DNA of 64,000 nt from Beroe forskalii (taxonomy: Eukaryota; Ctenophora; Nuda; Beroida; Beroidae), in assembly GCA_011033025.1 (NCBI GenBank), contig WFMF01000565.1:1-64000 (forward strand). Direction: 5' to 3'. The translations under genes and the position numbers were made by a program. The notes under the pieces are model-generated. The model saw only the letters and a list, made by a program, of their open reading frames with translations, was not told where the DNA came from and did no database searches. This document shows positions 23,755-37,148 of this stretch, piece after piece; the stretch's first letter is position 1; every line of letters starts with the position of its first letter.

Positions 23755-24105
23755 AATTTTTAGTATCCATGGAAACTGGGTGGATACTAAATGGTAACTG
23801 ATGGTAACTAATGAGAAAGAAATTTTTTTTTAGAGAAAGAAATTTATTTTTTATCAACATTACAATACATTTAAAATACAAAACAAAATAATTCCTTTCC
23901 TTTCCTATAATTTCCCAATTTAACAATTAAACTTAACTAGTGGATACTAATTTAGTATCCACGGTGGATACTATTTATTAAAAAATAGACTACTGTATCC
24001 ATTAGTATCCGTGGATACTAAATCTGACATTTAGTATCCACCATAGTATCCACCCAGTTACCACGGATACTAAATGGTAACTAATGGATACTAATTTTCG
24101 CTATG
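23755..24105. repeat. Foldback region of 'tagtatccacggatacta' palindromes
   Basis: 'agtatccatgg...ctgggtggatact' at about 23762-23790 is mirrored by 'agtatccacccagtta...ggatacta' at about 24042-24075. Several further copies of the palindrome stand between (23940-24030). It looks like an old inverted-repeat element that has multiplied its own end. Confidence 0.75.
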
Positions 24106-24340
24106 TTCCTTTGCTATTATTTTGCCAACAACAATACACTAACTAAATAATGATGACAATATAAAAGTTAAAAACTAATTGTTTTTTAAAACCTCAATAA
24201 ACTATCCTGAATAAATCTTCTTTTTCTTTGCTTCAAATAGATTATTTATTACTAAGTTATTACTCAGATATTGGTTGAACTTTGTCTTGCTATGTAAATA
24301 GGTATCACCCTCTATTTTCTCAAGAACAACTGTAGATATG

Positions 24341-25587
24341 TACCAGGGGGTGACTGCTGGGGGGCCTACCTAATAAAAAGCTCTCGCAATTTAAACACCC
24401 CGAAAGCTGAGGTAGGTATTGGACTGAAGATGCCTGCACACCACTCATCTTGGTGTGACTCATTAAGATCCTACTGCTCTCCACATTGCATTATCTAAAG
24501 GAATCATGTTGGTGTTCAAGTATGGAGTTGGAGAAAAGTCTTGCAGATTGATGTCTTGAAGAAAGATTTCTTTTTAATTCAAACATGTTTTAACCCTGAT
24601 TTTCAGGAGAAGCATCTCTCAAGATGAAGTATTGGATCAGGATGCATGCCACTCGCATTAATTTTATTAACGTGCAACGTAAAAGGACACAAATGACCCG
24701 GATCCATCCACCGGTCCTCTACTTCTCTTCACTTAGTGTGTTGCTTAATTTCTTGGTGCTTGGAGTAAAGACAAAGACCATAGAGCACGTTTCAGATTCA
24801 TTCAGGCAGGTGGTCACTGCACTTGACGGTGCTATACCCTGGTACCAGGGGGTGACTGCTGGGGGCCTACCTCATAAAAAGCTCTCGCAATTTAAACACC
24901 CCGAAAGCTGAGGTAGGTATTGGACTGAAGATGCCTGCACACCACTCATCTTGGTGTGACTCATTAAGATCCTACTGCTCTCCACATTGCATTACCTTAA
25001 GGAATCATGTTGGTGTTCAAGTATGGAGTTGGAGAAAAGTCTTGCAGATTGATGTCTTGAAGAAAGATTTCTTTTTAATTCAAACATGTTTTAACCCTGA
25101 TTTTCAGGAGAAGCATCTCTCAAGATGAAGTATTGGATCAGGATGCATGCCACTCGCATTAATTTTATTAATGTGCAACGTAAAAGGACACAAATGACCC
25201 GGAGACATCCACCGGTCCTCTACTTCTCTTCACTTAGTGTGTTGCTTAATTTCTTGGTGCTTGGAGTAAAGACAAAGACCAAAGAGCAAGTTTCAGATTC
25301 ATTCAGGCAGGTGGTCAATGAACTTGACGGTGCTATACCCTGGTACCAGGGGGTGACTGCTGGGGGGCCTACCTCATAAAAAGCTCTCGCAATTTAAACA
25401 CCCCGAAAGCTGAGGTAGGTATTGGACTGAAGATGCCTGCACACCACTCATCTTGGTGTGACTCATTAAGATCCTACTGCTCTCCACATTGCATTACCTA
25501 AAGGAATCATGTTGGTGTTCAAGTATGGAGTTGGAGAAAAGTCTTGCAGATTGATGTCTTGAAGAAAGATTTCTTTTTAATTCAAAC
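24341..25587. repeat. ~502-bp tandem repeat, 2.5 copies
   Basis: Units start at 24341, 24843 and 25344 ('taccagggggtgactgctgg') and are over 95% alike by eye; the third is cut at about 25587. Each full unit carries a frame of 84-95 codons (24624-24911 and 25125-25379; 'MKYWIRMHATRINFINVQRK'). Each full unit also has a splice-acceptor-like 'cctgattttcag' before it and 'ctgaggtaggt', a donor-like word, after it. The protein is not recognised. This may be a duplicated exon of an unknown gene, or a satellite with a chance frame. Confidence 0.85.
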
Positions 25588-25715
25588 AAGTTATAAAGAA
25601 AAATACTTATTCAATAGTCTTGTAATGCTGCTGAGGATGGACCACAGCCTTCATAGCCTTGGCAAAAGGGCTCTGTAGGAGATTGACTGACAGTATCTAC
25701 AAATCATTTATTTTT

Positions 25716-25806
25716 CCATTTTAATATTATTATTAATCCATTGAAATTATTTGAAGCAATAATTGCTTCAAACAATTTCAATGGATCAATAATAATATTA
25801 AAATGG
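25716..25806. mobile_element. Near-perfect 91-bp hairpin (MITE-like)
   Basis: 'ccattttaatattattatta' at 25716 is the reverse complement of the right end (25787-25806). The arms continue through 'atccattgaaatt' to a small loop centred near 25762 ('gaagcaataattgcttc'). An almost uninterrupted stem this long is typical of a young snap-back MITE or palindromic insertion. Confidence 0.85.
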
Positions 25807-26345
25807 AATACCCTATTAGATAGAGTTCAGTGAAAAATTTGAACACATCAACAAGTTAAATGTGAAAAATATTGTTAAGTTATATACTAAAGTTATACAT
25901 AGTTTTCTTAACACCTAAGCCCACATTGATGTGCGTACACGAGCAGTGCTTCGCTAACCAACAAGGTTATGCATGTGTGTGTTTAGCAACCGAGGATGGG
26001 ACACTGAAATTTCGCGACTTCGCGTAGTGAAGGGTAACTGGTTCGTCTGATGTCTAACATTTGCTAAACACGTATATCCCTGTGTGGCTCGCGCGCTTCC
26101 CCAGCGTAGGGAAGCGCGTGGCGCGTACACACACCTATGCGGGTTTAGGAAGTCTAACTTCTCCTACGGATACGTTCACATGAGCCAATTGATCCGGAAG
26201 GATCAACCACCACGGCAATTTAAAGTAAAAATTAAATTTTTTACTTAGTCGGAGCCGCGCACTCCGTGAATCATCATGTGTCTGAGAATCGAGCGCTGAA
26301 TATCTCAACATCTCGATTGTCACCAAGGTGATAAGCCTGGAGTAT
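25807..26345. other. Intergenic stretch with inverted GC-rich block
   Basis: It holds CG-rich words mirrored around 26030 ('gtgtttagcaac' near 25978 and 'ttgctaaacac' near 26061) and the hairpin 'ttgatccggaaggatcaa' at about 26188. The word 'ctcctacggatacgttcac' at about 26160 recurs inverted in the element at 49030-49126. Remains of an inverted-repeat element are likely; I see no gene. Confidence 0.45.
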
Positions 26346-29300
26346 GAATGGTAGTGGGGGTAAGGTTGGTTATCACTTAAGGAGTAAAGTAGTATGGTTC
26401 ATCTATAGCTGTATGCTCGTAGGGCTCAGGGGTTCTGACGTAACAAAATTCGCTCACTATGCTATCCCTATGACGTATCAAAATAAACTCTATATGGCGT
26501 ATTCATTGCCCTCAGGAGCTCAGGGTCTATATTGTATCGTTATGGTTAAATTCATTGTTATTGTAAAGCATGAGACTTAGTAATCAGCAGGGTTGCGTTG
26601 AGGTTCGTGCCACGTGTCCTTTTTAATGACCCGGGAATACAGACTGTCGCGCGATTCGCTACGTCACATTTCGACTCCCAATTTCAATAGAAGATGCTGT
26701 GCTGCAGCTGTAATTTAAATTGTCATCATTTGTCAATATGAATAACCAAAAGGAACAAAGAGAAACTCGGTTATAAAAAGTAGAAATGCCCGAGTGGCTT
26801 TTGAGTTTGTTAGTTTGCAATTGCATGTTTTGAAGTTCTCACAAAAATGAATATGAAAATAATGATCGCATCACATTCACAATATTCCTACAATAACTAC
26901 AAATACAATTAATGTGGATGCTTTTCGCCTTAGCGCCGGCACCACTTAAATCACTATATAATGTCAGAATGTCGCCCATACTCAACGTGCTACTGCGTGA
27001 TTTTCACCACGACTTCAATCATGAGGCGAAAATCACAAAATCAATCATTGATTAATAACGAAGACGTGTGTATCCGTTACATGTATAATAACAACAAAGA
27101 CAAATATAAATACAAAAATACGTACATAAATACGTATTATTGATTAAAGCTATCTTGTTCCCTATTTGGTACCTATTTGAAGCTCCGCCTAAGGCGGGAC
27201 ACTTATAAAACTATGGACTGGACGGCTTAGAATATCAAATATGGACTTATAACTTATAAAATAGGACTTTAAGAGCTCCACCTTATAGCCGGTGGGACAC
27301 TCTAAAGAACCCTACAATTACTCATAAAATAACTATAAGAGCTCCACCTTATAGCCGGTGGGACACTCTCAAGAAAACCTACGAATACGTGGCCCTAACC
27401 TATTCCTAAGACGTGAATCAGCCACGTATCAACAAAACATTTCGCCAGCCAACCTCTACTGAGAGTTACGCATTGTTAAAGTGCTGGGTCACGTGACTGA
27501 CACAGCGCGTTACTCCGCAACGCACTGTTACCTTACTGCCCTAGGTTCTACTGCAGCTGTGTTATGTGACGTATATAAATGATGACGTTTGTATGCAAGT
27601 TTCCTAAGACCTATGCTGTTATCTGCAGCTGCAGCTTCTATACCTACTTAATCTACCGCTTCGACATCTATAAGTGCCTATGATTTCCTAAGACCTAAAA
27701 GACGCCCTATCTTATCTCTATTATACTTGCCTTAAAGCCTAAAGACGCCCTATCTATTACTCTATGATACTACCTTATCCTATAAGCCCCCTAATACACC
27801 ATACAGGGGGACCATGGGTCTCCCACATCTCCCTCCTGTTTGTATGATTCTGTCCCAGAATCCTAAATGATCCCTTCTATACTTAAATTTTAGGAGTTTG
27901 ATAGCTTTAATTATTGTTAATTATCAAATATTACAAAATATAATCAATTCATAATATCAATTTCAAGAACATTATGAAAATATATCACAATTTTCTTCAA
28001 TATCAAGTTTGTGATAGTATAAGATAAAGATATTAGTCACTTCAACATAATACAGGGGACTGAGTCACTCCATATAAAGCCGTAGATGTCCCAATTTTAG
28101 ACGTACTGTCCTGTAAATTTTAGTCCAAAATTCTGAGGTCGAAAGTTCAAATTTACAAAGTTTTTGATTATATTGACCATAATTATGGTCAATTTATTGT
28201 TTTTACGACTGCAGTTTTTGTAAATGTAACAGCAATTGTCTGTGGCTGCAGGACCATATTGAAGTTGAAGTTAGGACGATGTTGAAGCGTTGAAGGTAGA
28301 TCATTCTGTGCGGTATTCCATCAGCCCATTCTACAATTCCTCTTTTCTTTTCTTTGTGGTAAAATAGACTTCTTTCTAGGATACTGAGTTGTGGTGAATC
28401 TTTATAGCTTTATAGAGGCCGACGAGGAACTCTAAACACGCTCGTCAATTAGGCATCTTGGCATCTTTACTTTGAGGGATCCTCTCTCATTCACGGGGAA
28501 CTCTAAACACGCCCGTATTTTGCGAAAAAGAATGAGATTTTCTTTAGGATCATCATGGATGTAGATTTGTGTTGAGAAACACATTTTGTATGTATTTTGA
28601 GAATCTAGAGATCTTGTATGGGGAACTCTAAACACGCCCATATTTTGAATTTACAAGATCTTGGAAACTGTCGTGTTTATAAACACGCCAGTTAGGGTCT
28701 TTTTCATCTAGGTGACTTCTTTGGGGTCTTGTCATTCCTTCCGTCCACATTGTTGGATAGTGCATTGGGGACAATGCACATTCAAGACTTCCGGTTTAAC
28801 AAAGTAGGTAGAAGTAGAACTTTCCTTTCATCCGTCCACATTATATGATAGTGCTCTGGAGCACATTCAAGACTTCAGTCGGTTGGTCCTTTATTGTTTA
28901 GCCATCTGTAGAATTTATCCTTCCTTTTGTCCACATTGTATGATAGTGCCTAGGGCACATTCAAGACATCCAGTTGGGTAATCCTGTATTTGACTGCTTT
29001 TATAGTTGAGTAACAGGAGATTCGAAGTGTCATCTTTGAAACTGAACCAGTATCTGTTCTCTGATTTTCTTTGTTGAATTGTAGGAATGGATTTGGATAG
29101 AATGGTGCACAGAATGATGAGATTAGGAATTTGTAGCATTCCTCCGCTCTTATCTGTCTCCAGCAGAACTCTCGCGTTGAGCCGCGAAACATCCCCAATA
29201 CTCCAAAAATTTACACATGCCCAAATTTTGACAAATCAACATATATTAATCAAAAGATAAAGAAAGAAATTTAACTACTTAACTACGGAACTACTGAACT

Positions 29301-30005
29301 ACTTAACTGGCATCATATGTCTTAGTACCTAAAAGTCAAATCTTAACCAAACATTGTCGGATTAACCGTGCTCTATGCCCTGAAAATCATTTTCAAAAAT
29401 ATTAAAACTGCCCCTCCATCCTTGTATTATGGAGTTATTTCAGGCCCTTCTGAAATTTTGAGTTAAGTTAATCTTTTCACTGCTGTTTCAGGACTGTGTG
29501 ATCTGCAAATAGATTGTTAATATTGCATGATGCTCATCATGTCGCCAATTAAAATTTAATTTAAATCGATCATAACCTTGATCACAATCTTGATCAATTT
29601 AAAAATCAAACGACATGGAATGTGTGTATAATAGATTAAACAATGTAGACAGTACCGTATCTGTACTGTGTTTTGCAGATAAAAATGAAAATAGAAACAA
29701 TAATGAGAAATAAATGCAGTTAAATAGCAAATTACATCGAAGGGTAAGTATAGTCTCATGATTACGTCAATTTAAATAAGAACTTTACTTTCAAATTTGA
29801 GGAACAAAATTTTGGTATGACAAACGCAAGAAAATTTTGTGCGTACGTTTATTTGGCCTAATTTCTAGAAATTATGAAATTGAGAAATTTACGGAACTTT
29901 TTATAGCTGGCTAGCCGTATTAGCTGCGTATTGCCTTTCAATTATTGAAATCCAACTATAAATTTTACGTAAGGTAATTTCAACAATTTATTGAACTTTA
30001 TTCCG
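26346..30005. repeat. Dispersed ~3.7-kb repeat, copy 2
   Basis: Full-length direct copy of 315-3965, with the same order of landmarks: 'agctgtatgctcgtaggg' (26406), 'gagctccaccttatagccgg' blocks (27270-27370), 'gggggaccatgggtctccc' (about 27806), 'ggaactctaaacacgcccg' blocks (28430-28650) and 'gtccacattgt' units (28740-28945). No protein-coding region spans it. The copies differ by many small indels, so they are not recent duplicates. Confidence 0.8.
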
Positions 30006-30738
30006 TAACATAACTTAAAAATTTTGGATAATGTTCTTCCTCTAACCAGATGTGTCACAAGGAGCTACGCCGCGCGCGCGTAAAACCAAGGATCTGGATT
30101 AGAGCAATAATTTTCCTAGCACACATAATCAGAGCCTTTCCTCCCTTGAGAGTTTAGCAGGAACTCAGACACTGCGCATATTCGCACCCATGGGAGGAAA
30201 TGAACCTTAGTACTTTACAGCAGTAATTTTGGAATTAGGTATTAGAATGGACAAAGAGTAAAGTTTTGAATTTAATAAATGAAATTTTATAAATGAAATT
30301 TAATAAATGAAATTAAATAGTTGGGCCTGTGTACGTGCAGTTGTAAATTTTGATGACGAAATCTTGAAACTATTGTCATGACGAATTGAAACTATTATAA
30401 TGACTTACTATTTCTACTTGCTTACTACTTCTGTGAGTACTTACTTAATTACTTAATTACTTAGTTACTTACCTAGTTACTAACTTAATTACTTACTTAT
30501 TTACTACTTACTTACTATTTCTATAATTTGGAAACAATCAAAACATAATTGAAATATTGAATTAGCGTCAATTCACGGTTATAAATCAAAGCCCGTGATC
30601 TTAAAGTTTCACAACCTTTGGAGTGTACATTACATTATGATATCTAGAATACATTAATTATACGATTCAAATCTACGATTATCAGGTAAACTATTATCAT
30701 AATTTTTCACTCTTCTTCCCGGGCAACCGCGTGACAAC

Positions 30739-30810
30739 CACGTGGTAGCCACGTGGTGCTCACGTGACATACCTTGTGTGAGCTGATTTGCACGTGACCG
30801 GCATCACGTG
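30739..30810. promoter_or_regulatory. Cluster of five CACGTG boxes
   Basis: Five CACGTG palindromes occur within 72 bases (30739, about 30750, about 30761, 30791, 30805), followed by 'gttataag'. CACGTG is the E-box bound by bHLH-zip factors (Myc/USF type). No gene start is visible nearby, so a regulatory role is unproven. Confidence 0.3.
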
Positions 30811-32202
30811 GTTATAAGCAGGCCCATCGCAGCACTTAACCTACGATACATTGATAGAAAATAACATGCGGTTAGACGTCACCAACTCACTGTCTATGAT
30901 AGCTTACCGACGCCATTCTAACTGCCAATAGATAAGACAACGACGCAGACTGCTCTGAACTTACTATGTTCAGCTCAACTTGCGGTTAGGTGTTATCAAC
31001 TTTTCAATTTAAGATAGCATACTGGCGTCATTCCAACCGGCGATTGATGAGAAAACATTTGTGATAATGATACGCCCAGAGAGTTACAAATTGTAATATC
31101 CAGCATAGCTTAAGGTATGTTGTCGACATCGTAATCGTATCGCTCACATAATTTCATTAAAATCTTTGTGTGAAAAATAGGCACATAAAATTCCTCGGCT
31201 GGAACACATTATTACGCTTTGATAAAAAATCATCAAAACGGCATAGCTTTTCAAAACATTTAACATCTTCATGGGGTGCACCGTGCAATTAAAAATAGAA
31301 ACTATGCCTGAAAAAGCAGAGAATTATTCTGATTTGATTATGAACTAAGGAACTAAAACTATTTGGACGCCGGACGGGCGTTAACTTTTTGTATTGTTCC
31401 ATTACCAACTTTTATGACGGATTGACGGAATTACGTATTGCGAATAAATTGTTTCAATATCAATCTTATGTGATGAATTGTTAATTGGATGCATAATGCA
31501 ATAGATAAAATCGAGGGAATCGTGGTCAGCCTCTTATTATAATCTATAATTCAATTCTCTTTAATTCCTAACTTGGGGACTGAAAAATTGAATTCCTTTT
31601 TAAAGTTCAAATTTGTAAAGGTTCCTAATCTTCGGATTAACGGCAATAAACATGATGTAAAGTCAAGAGACATAACTGAGCTGTATTAGAGCTTAATAAT
31701 GAGATAAATCATAAATCAATGACTGTAAACTAACGATTTGATTATGAAGGAGGAAACAAGCTGGGAGTTTAAATGTTCTGGAATTCTGGATAAGTATCAA
31801 TGAGCTACAAATCTGATAGAACGAGAAGAAACAATTCAACTTCCCTCAACTGTAATTCAATGCTCTTTCTGGTAGACCGTTCAATTATTTATTAATTTCT
31901 ACGACAGAGCGTGTTATTATGAAACATCGATCCGTTATTTAACGGCATCTTTACGTGACCTTGTCACGTGGAATAGGGATCAGTATGAGAGTCACGGGGC
32001 GTATCATAATAACCAATAGCGCTTAGGCATTACAGTCACGTTGCCCTGCGTAAGAGCCATGGGACACAGTCACGCGGGGCTGATAGCGTGTTGCTATTGG
32101 CTCCGAGAGTCACGTGGGTGGAAGTGCACGAAATTGCATGCCTGTGTCAACTTTTTTGACGCCATCCGATGCGTATTTTGATTTTGGTGAAAAATTAGAG
32201 CG

Positions 32203-32263
32203 TTATTGGTTGATTGACAAAATCTCGCGCCTTCGGCGCTCGATTTTGTCAATCAACCAATAA
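32203..32263. mobile_element. Perfect 61-bp hairpin
   Basis: 'ttattggttgattgacaaaa' is followed by a CG-rich loop around 'gcgccttcggcgc' and then the exact reverse complement ending at 32263. This is a complete snap-back structure, either a minimal MITE or the core of an inverted-repeat element. Confidence 0.85.
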
Positions 32264-33927
32264 CTACTATTATGATTATGTCAGCTTGGACGTATTCTGA
32301 CCGTGGCAGCGTCCCATGTTCTTATCTACTCTCTCGCACTTTTTGATACACAAAACACAGGGTTCTTTTTATCAGAATACGGTACCTGTTCCCTGATCCA
32401 CTGGCACTGTCTAGCCACCGTATTGCAAATTTTCAGGGCTTTCTTCTCTCTGATCACGCAGTACCACACTTGTCAATATCTCACTCAATACTCACCGGAC
32501 TTGTCACTTAAACTCACTCCTAACATAATCAGTTCCCGGTATCTCACCACGTCACACTGTCACAGCTTTACAATTTCCCATTTCACTCATTGCTAAATTA
32601 TTCTAATTCACCGGATTCGTCATTTCACCCCTAGTGCGCACTATCTCCGCACTGCACTGCACTGCCCTGTGCCACTGTTCTGCACCGCACTGCACCGTCA
32701 CATCACGTAATTTCGCACTCCGTAATCCGTATTCTATGCTTTCTCACTCACTCTTCACCTTATCATACGCTCAATCAGGTGTCGCCCCCTAAACTAGCAT
32801 AATTTCCGAATTTTCGTTCATCATAACTTCCCCTTTCCTATGCCCGATTCACCCGTACCTACCAGCACCGGAGCTCTGGTAGGGCCAGGTGTTAAAATTT
32901 TAAAAATTAAAGCTCTTATCTCTCCCGCTTCATTTTGCAACTTTCCTTCTACCTAGTGACTGGAGGGAGAATCACCCTCACTAATTTTCTTTGGTTCCCA
33001 GGACAAATGAATTTACCCTACAAATTTAGCAGACCATTTACCAACCAAATTTACACCATGGTAACCAACAAATTCCTAAGTTTTAAGAGGTGTTAAAAGT
33101 TTCGAATCACCAAATTTTATTAGCAAAATCCCTATGTAACAAATTTTTATGAGAAAGAATATTCGGGCGATATTGAAATAAATTATAATGACGAAAGATA
33201 AGGGCCTCTGGGCCCTTCAGGCGAGGGCCGGGCCCTCAGCCGGCCAAAAATTTGTATCTAAAACATAACCTAAAAATTAAAATTGCTTGATACCCTTCGA
33301 AAGCTTTATAAAATAACGACACCTGAATTCTCTCAACACTTCACTCATTCGAATTCTCTCACCACTTTAACAACTACTCGCACTACTATAACACTCAATC
33401 AACCCATCTCACTTCTGACATTAACAATTTCATCTCTTCACTCTAACGCCGTATTACCCGCACTCGTGCCTGCATATATTCTCAAAAATAAAAACTTACT
33501 CGTCCCATAACGTCGCAAATTTCACAATACTTCACACTCCGTCACAAAACTTCACAAAACTTCAAAAATCGTACCAAAACTTCCTACTACACTATAAATA
33601 CGTCACAAAACTTCACTAAACGTCACAAAACTTCATACACAAAAAGCTAAAACGTCACAACGCTTCGTGCCTCGTATTTCATAATTTATCATTCATAATT
33701 TCCGTTCAACGTCAAATATAAAATAGGTTTACCAAATAAACTTCTTCAAAACGGACTTTCCGTTCATAATTTTCTTTCAATTTCTTCATCATTGGAAATG
33801 GTTGCGCAACCTTAATTTCTGTAACACAATCTTGTAATGATCATATGATCAGTATGATCATGATCCGACAGACCCGTGTCGACACCATATTTACTTGATC
33901 CATAACAGACTTCCAAGAGTCATTCTC

Positions 33928-33985
33928 TTCATTCCACTTCACTTCACTTCACTTCACTTCACTTCACTTCACTTCACTTCACCTC
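33928..33985. repeat. (acttc)n microsatellite
   Basis: About ten pentanucleotide 'acttc' units in a row. The wider region up to 34290 is full of looser 'acttc' words. Confidence 0.9.
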
Positions 33986-34500
33986 ACTCTATTCTACTTC
34001 ACTCTCAGTCTTACTTCACTCTCTCAATTCTGGTCTGGATCTACTCTGGTGAGTCTGCCGGAAGAAAAGAATGTCTCACAAAAATTAATTTTCCTTATTT
34101 CTTATCATTTCCGATCCATTTCACCCGTATCATCATTTTTAGGCCCTGGACTTAATTCAAAATCTCCATCACTTCATCATATCATAACTCCCCCATAACT
34201 TCATCGTAACTTCTTCAACTTCAACTTTCATAACTTCATCGTATCAAAACTTCATCGTATCAAAACTTCTTCATAATATCATAACATGTCCGTACCCTTT
34301 AAATGTAGGTCGGCAGATCTTGTAACGTGCTGCGCCGGCAAGTTTCGCATCATAACAACAGTGGTAGTCTGCGTCAATGGTGACCCGTGACTCGATCTCA
34401 CGGAGAACACCAATCTTAGGTCCAAAATTTAAATTTCCCTTCTCGTTCAACGTGACCCAATAGCCGCATCACAAATATACATAACTGACGTTGACATAAA

Positions 34501-37148
34501 GCCCTTTTTATATCTATATGCTATGTCGTTTTTCATAACTCGGCTTAGGAAAGTCGTAGAGACTTCATTTTGGGCTCAAAAGAATCGCAATAAACGTGTT
34601 TTTATACAATTGTTGACACCAATATGCCGTAGAACCCTTCAGGGAAGAAGTTATGGGCCAAAAACCATTTTCGGAGTAGTCCGCAAACCATTATTTGGGC
34701 TATATTGGTATCTTGGCTCAGGAAGGTCGTAGAGGCTTTATCTTGGGCTCAAACGAATTGCAATGACCACGTTTTTTATACAATTGTTGACACCAATATG
34801 CCGTAGAACCCTCAGGGAAGAAGTTATGGGCCAAAACCATTTTCAGGTAGTCCCAAAACCATTATTTGGGCTATATTGGTAGCTTGACTCAGGAAGGTCG
34901 TAGAGGCTTCATCTTGGGCTCAAACGAATCGCAATAAACGTGTTTTTATACAATTGTTGACACCAATATGCCGTAGAACCTTCAGGGAAGAAGTTATGGG
35001 CCAAAAACCATTTTCGGAGTAGTCCACAAACCATTATTTGGGCTATATTGGTATCTTGGCTCAGGAAGGTCGTAGAGGCTTTATCTTGGGCTCAAACGAA
35101 TCGCAATGACCACGTTTTTATACAATTGTTGACACCAATATGCCGTAGAACCCTCAGGGAAGAAGTTATGGGCCAAAAACCATTTTTGGAGTAGTCCATG
35201 AACCATTATTTGGGCTATATTGGTAGCTTGACTCAGGAAGGTCGTAGAGGCTTCATCTTGGGCGCAAACGAATCGCAATGACCACGTTTTTATACAATTG
35301 TTGACACCAATATGCCGTAGAACCCTCAGGGAAGAAGTTATGGGCCAAAAACCATTTTCAGAGTAGTCCGTGAGCCATTATTTGGGCTATATTGGTATCT
35401 TGGCTCAGGAAGGTCGTAGAGGCTTCATCTTGGGCGCAAAAGAATCGCAACAGCCGTCTTTTTATACAATTGTTGACTCCAATATGCCGTAGAACTCTCA
35501 GGGAAGAAGTTATGGGCCAAAAATCATTTTTCAGAGTACTCGCAACCCATTCTTTGGGTTATAGTGGTATCCCATTGCTCGGGATTTTAAATTGGTATTT
35601 CGACTCATGAACTCAGGCGGGCTCAAGCAGTTCCTATAGACAAAAAAACGCGATTTTATTTCATAGCGGCCACAAACCATTTTTCAGGGTACCCGCAACC
35701 CATTCTTGATGTGAAGTATTCATATATTCTGTTGGTGCTTATTTGCCTAGTGCTGCTAGGCCTGCTGACTCAGCTGTGAAGCAGCTGGTGTCGGCAACTG
35801 GATGAACAAGACGTGTCAGCTTGTCAGTGACAGGCAAGTGCATCTATTTTCTTTCATAGAGACACCAAATGTCTTGATTATAAGGTGACTACAAATTTCA
35901 ACCATTTAAGCTCAAAAGCTTAAAGTATTAATAGATACCTAAGTATGCTAAAATTTATGTCTGTGTAAAACTTTGTTAGTTGTTGAGGAATGAACAGAAT
36001 CTGAAGTGAAGGGAAAAGAGTGCAGATGCTTATATCATGGTACACCAAGTTCTGGATTTCTACCATGTCAAACAAGAACATGATTGGTCAGAAGCTGTAG
36101 GATTATGTCCTAGCTGTAGGATAATGTCCTAGACTCAAAGCTGTAGGACAGTGAGTGAATACCTACTTACCTACATACAAAACTACAAAAGCTCCATAAA
36201 ATCATGGGTTTTGGGTCTCTAGGAGCTGCCTGAGCCCGCCTGAGGTCATGAGTCGAAATACCAATATATCCCGAGCAATGGGTCATGGGTAGCTAGAATC
36301 ATGGTTTTGATCCATAACTTCTTTCCTGAGGGTTTTCAAGCATATTTGTGGCAGCAGTCAAATAAAAACATTGCCATTGTGATTCACTTCAGTTCAAAAT
36401 GAAGCTTCTTGAGTCCGCCAAGATTCCACTATAGCCCAAAGAATGGGTTGCAAGTACCCTGAAAAGTGGTTTTTGGCCCATAACTTCTCTTCTGAGAGTT
36501 TTCGAGTATATTTGTGACGACAATCGAATAAAACATGGTCCTTTCGATTCATTCGCGCCAAAGATAAAGCCTCTACGACCTTTCTGAGCCAAGATACCAA
36601 TATAGCCCAAATTATGGTTCGCAGACTACTCCAAAAATGGTTTTTGGCCCATAACTTCTTCCCTGAGAGTTCTGCGGCATATTGGAGTCAACAATTGTAT
36701 GGAAACGTGGTCATTGCGATTCGTTTGCGCCCAAGATGAAGCCTCTACGACCTTTCTGAGCCAAGATGCCAATATAGCCCAAATTATGGTTCGCGGACTA
36801 CTCCGAAAATGGTTTTTGGCCCATAACTTCTTCCCTGAGGGCTCCACAGCATATTGGTGTCAACAATTGCATAAAAACGTGGTCATCGCGACTCGTTTGA
36901 GCCCAAGATAAAGCCTCCACGACCCTCCTGAGCCAAGATACCAATATAGCCCAAATAATGGTTTGCGGACTACTCCGAAAATGGTTTTGGCCCATAACTT
37001 CTTCCTGAAGGTTCTACGGCATATTGGTGTCAACAATTGTATAAAAACACGTTTATTGCGACTCGCTTGAGCCCAAAATGAAGTCTCTACGACTTTCCTA
37101 AGCCGAGTTATGAAAAAACGACATAGCATATAGATATAAAAAAAGGGC
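34501..37148. mobile_element. Foldback element with 171-bp tandem units in both arms
   Basis: The ends 'gcccttttt' + 'atatctatatgctatgtcg' (34501) and its mirror (ending 37148) form terminal inverted repeats. The left arm (34501 to about 35640) is a head-to-tail array of a ~171-bp unit. 'tttgggctatattggta' recurs at about 34694, 34865, 35036, 35209 and 35380. The right arm (about 36210-37148) holds the same units inverted. A central ~570 bp is unique. I see no target-site duplication and no transposase. The frames in the arms are the same repeat read in different registers. The design matches Foldback-type elements. Confidence 0.85.

Larger units (their letters stand above)
30006..34500. other. 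4.5-kb non-coding region with simple repeats
   Basis: No gene is recognised; plus-strand frames at 32303-32596 and 33283-33510 are low-complexity chance frames. It contains a CACGTG cluster (30739-30810), a ~117-bp direct duplication ('tgcggttag' at 30868 and about 30983), a perfect hairpin (32203-32263), 'acttcacaaaacttc' runs (33530-33660), an (acttc)n microsatellite (about 33935-33985) and 'acttcatcgtatcaaa' runs (34185-34280). Confidence 0.5.

Noticed and set aside
26135..26326. Possible ribosomal RNA 3' end ('ccggaaggatca')
   Set aside because: The word is part of a local palindrome, and the neighbouring bases do not match the conserved 18S terminus.
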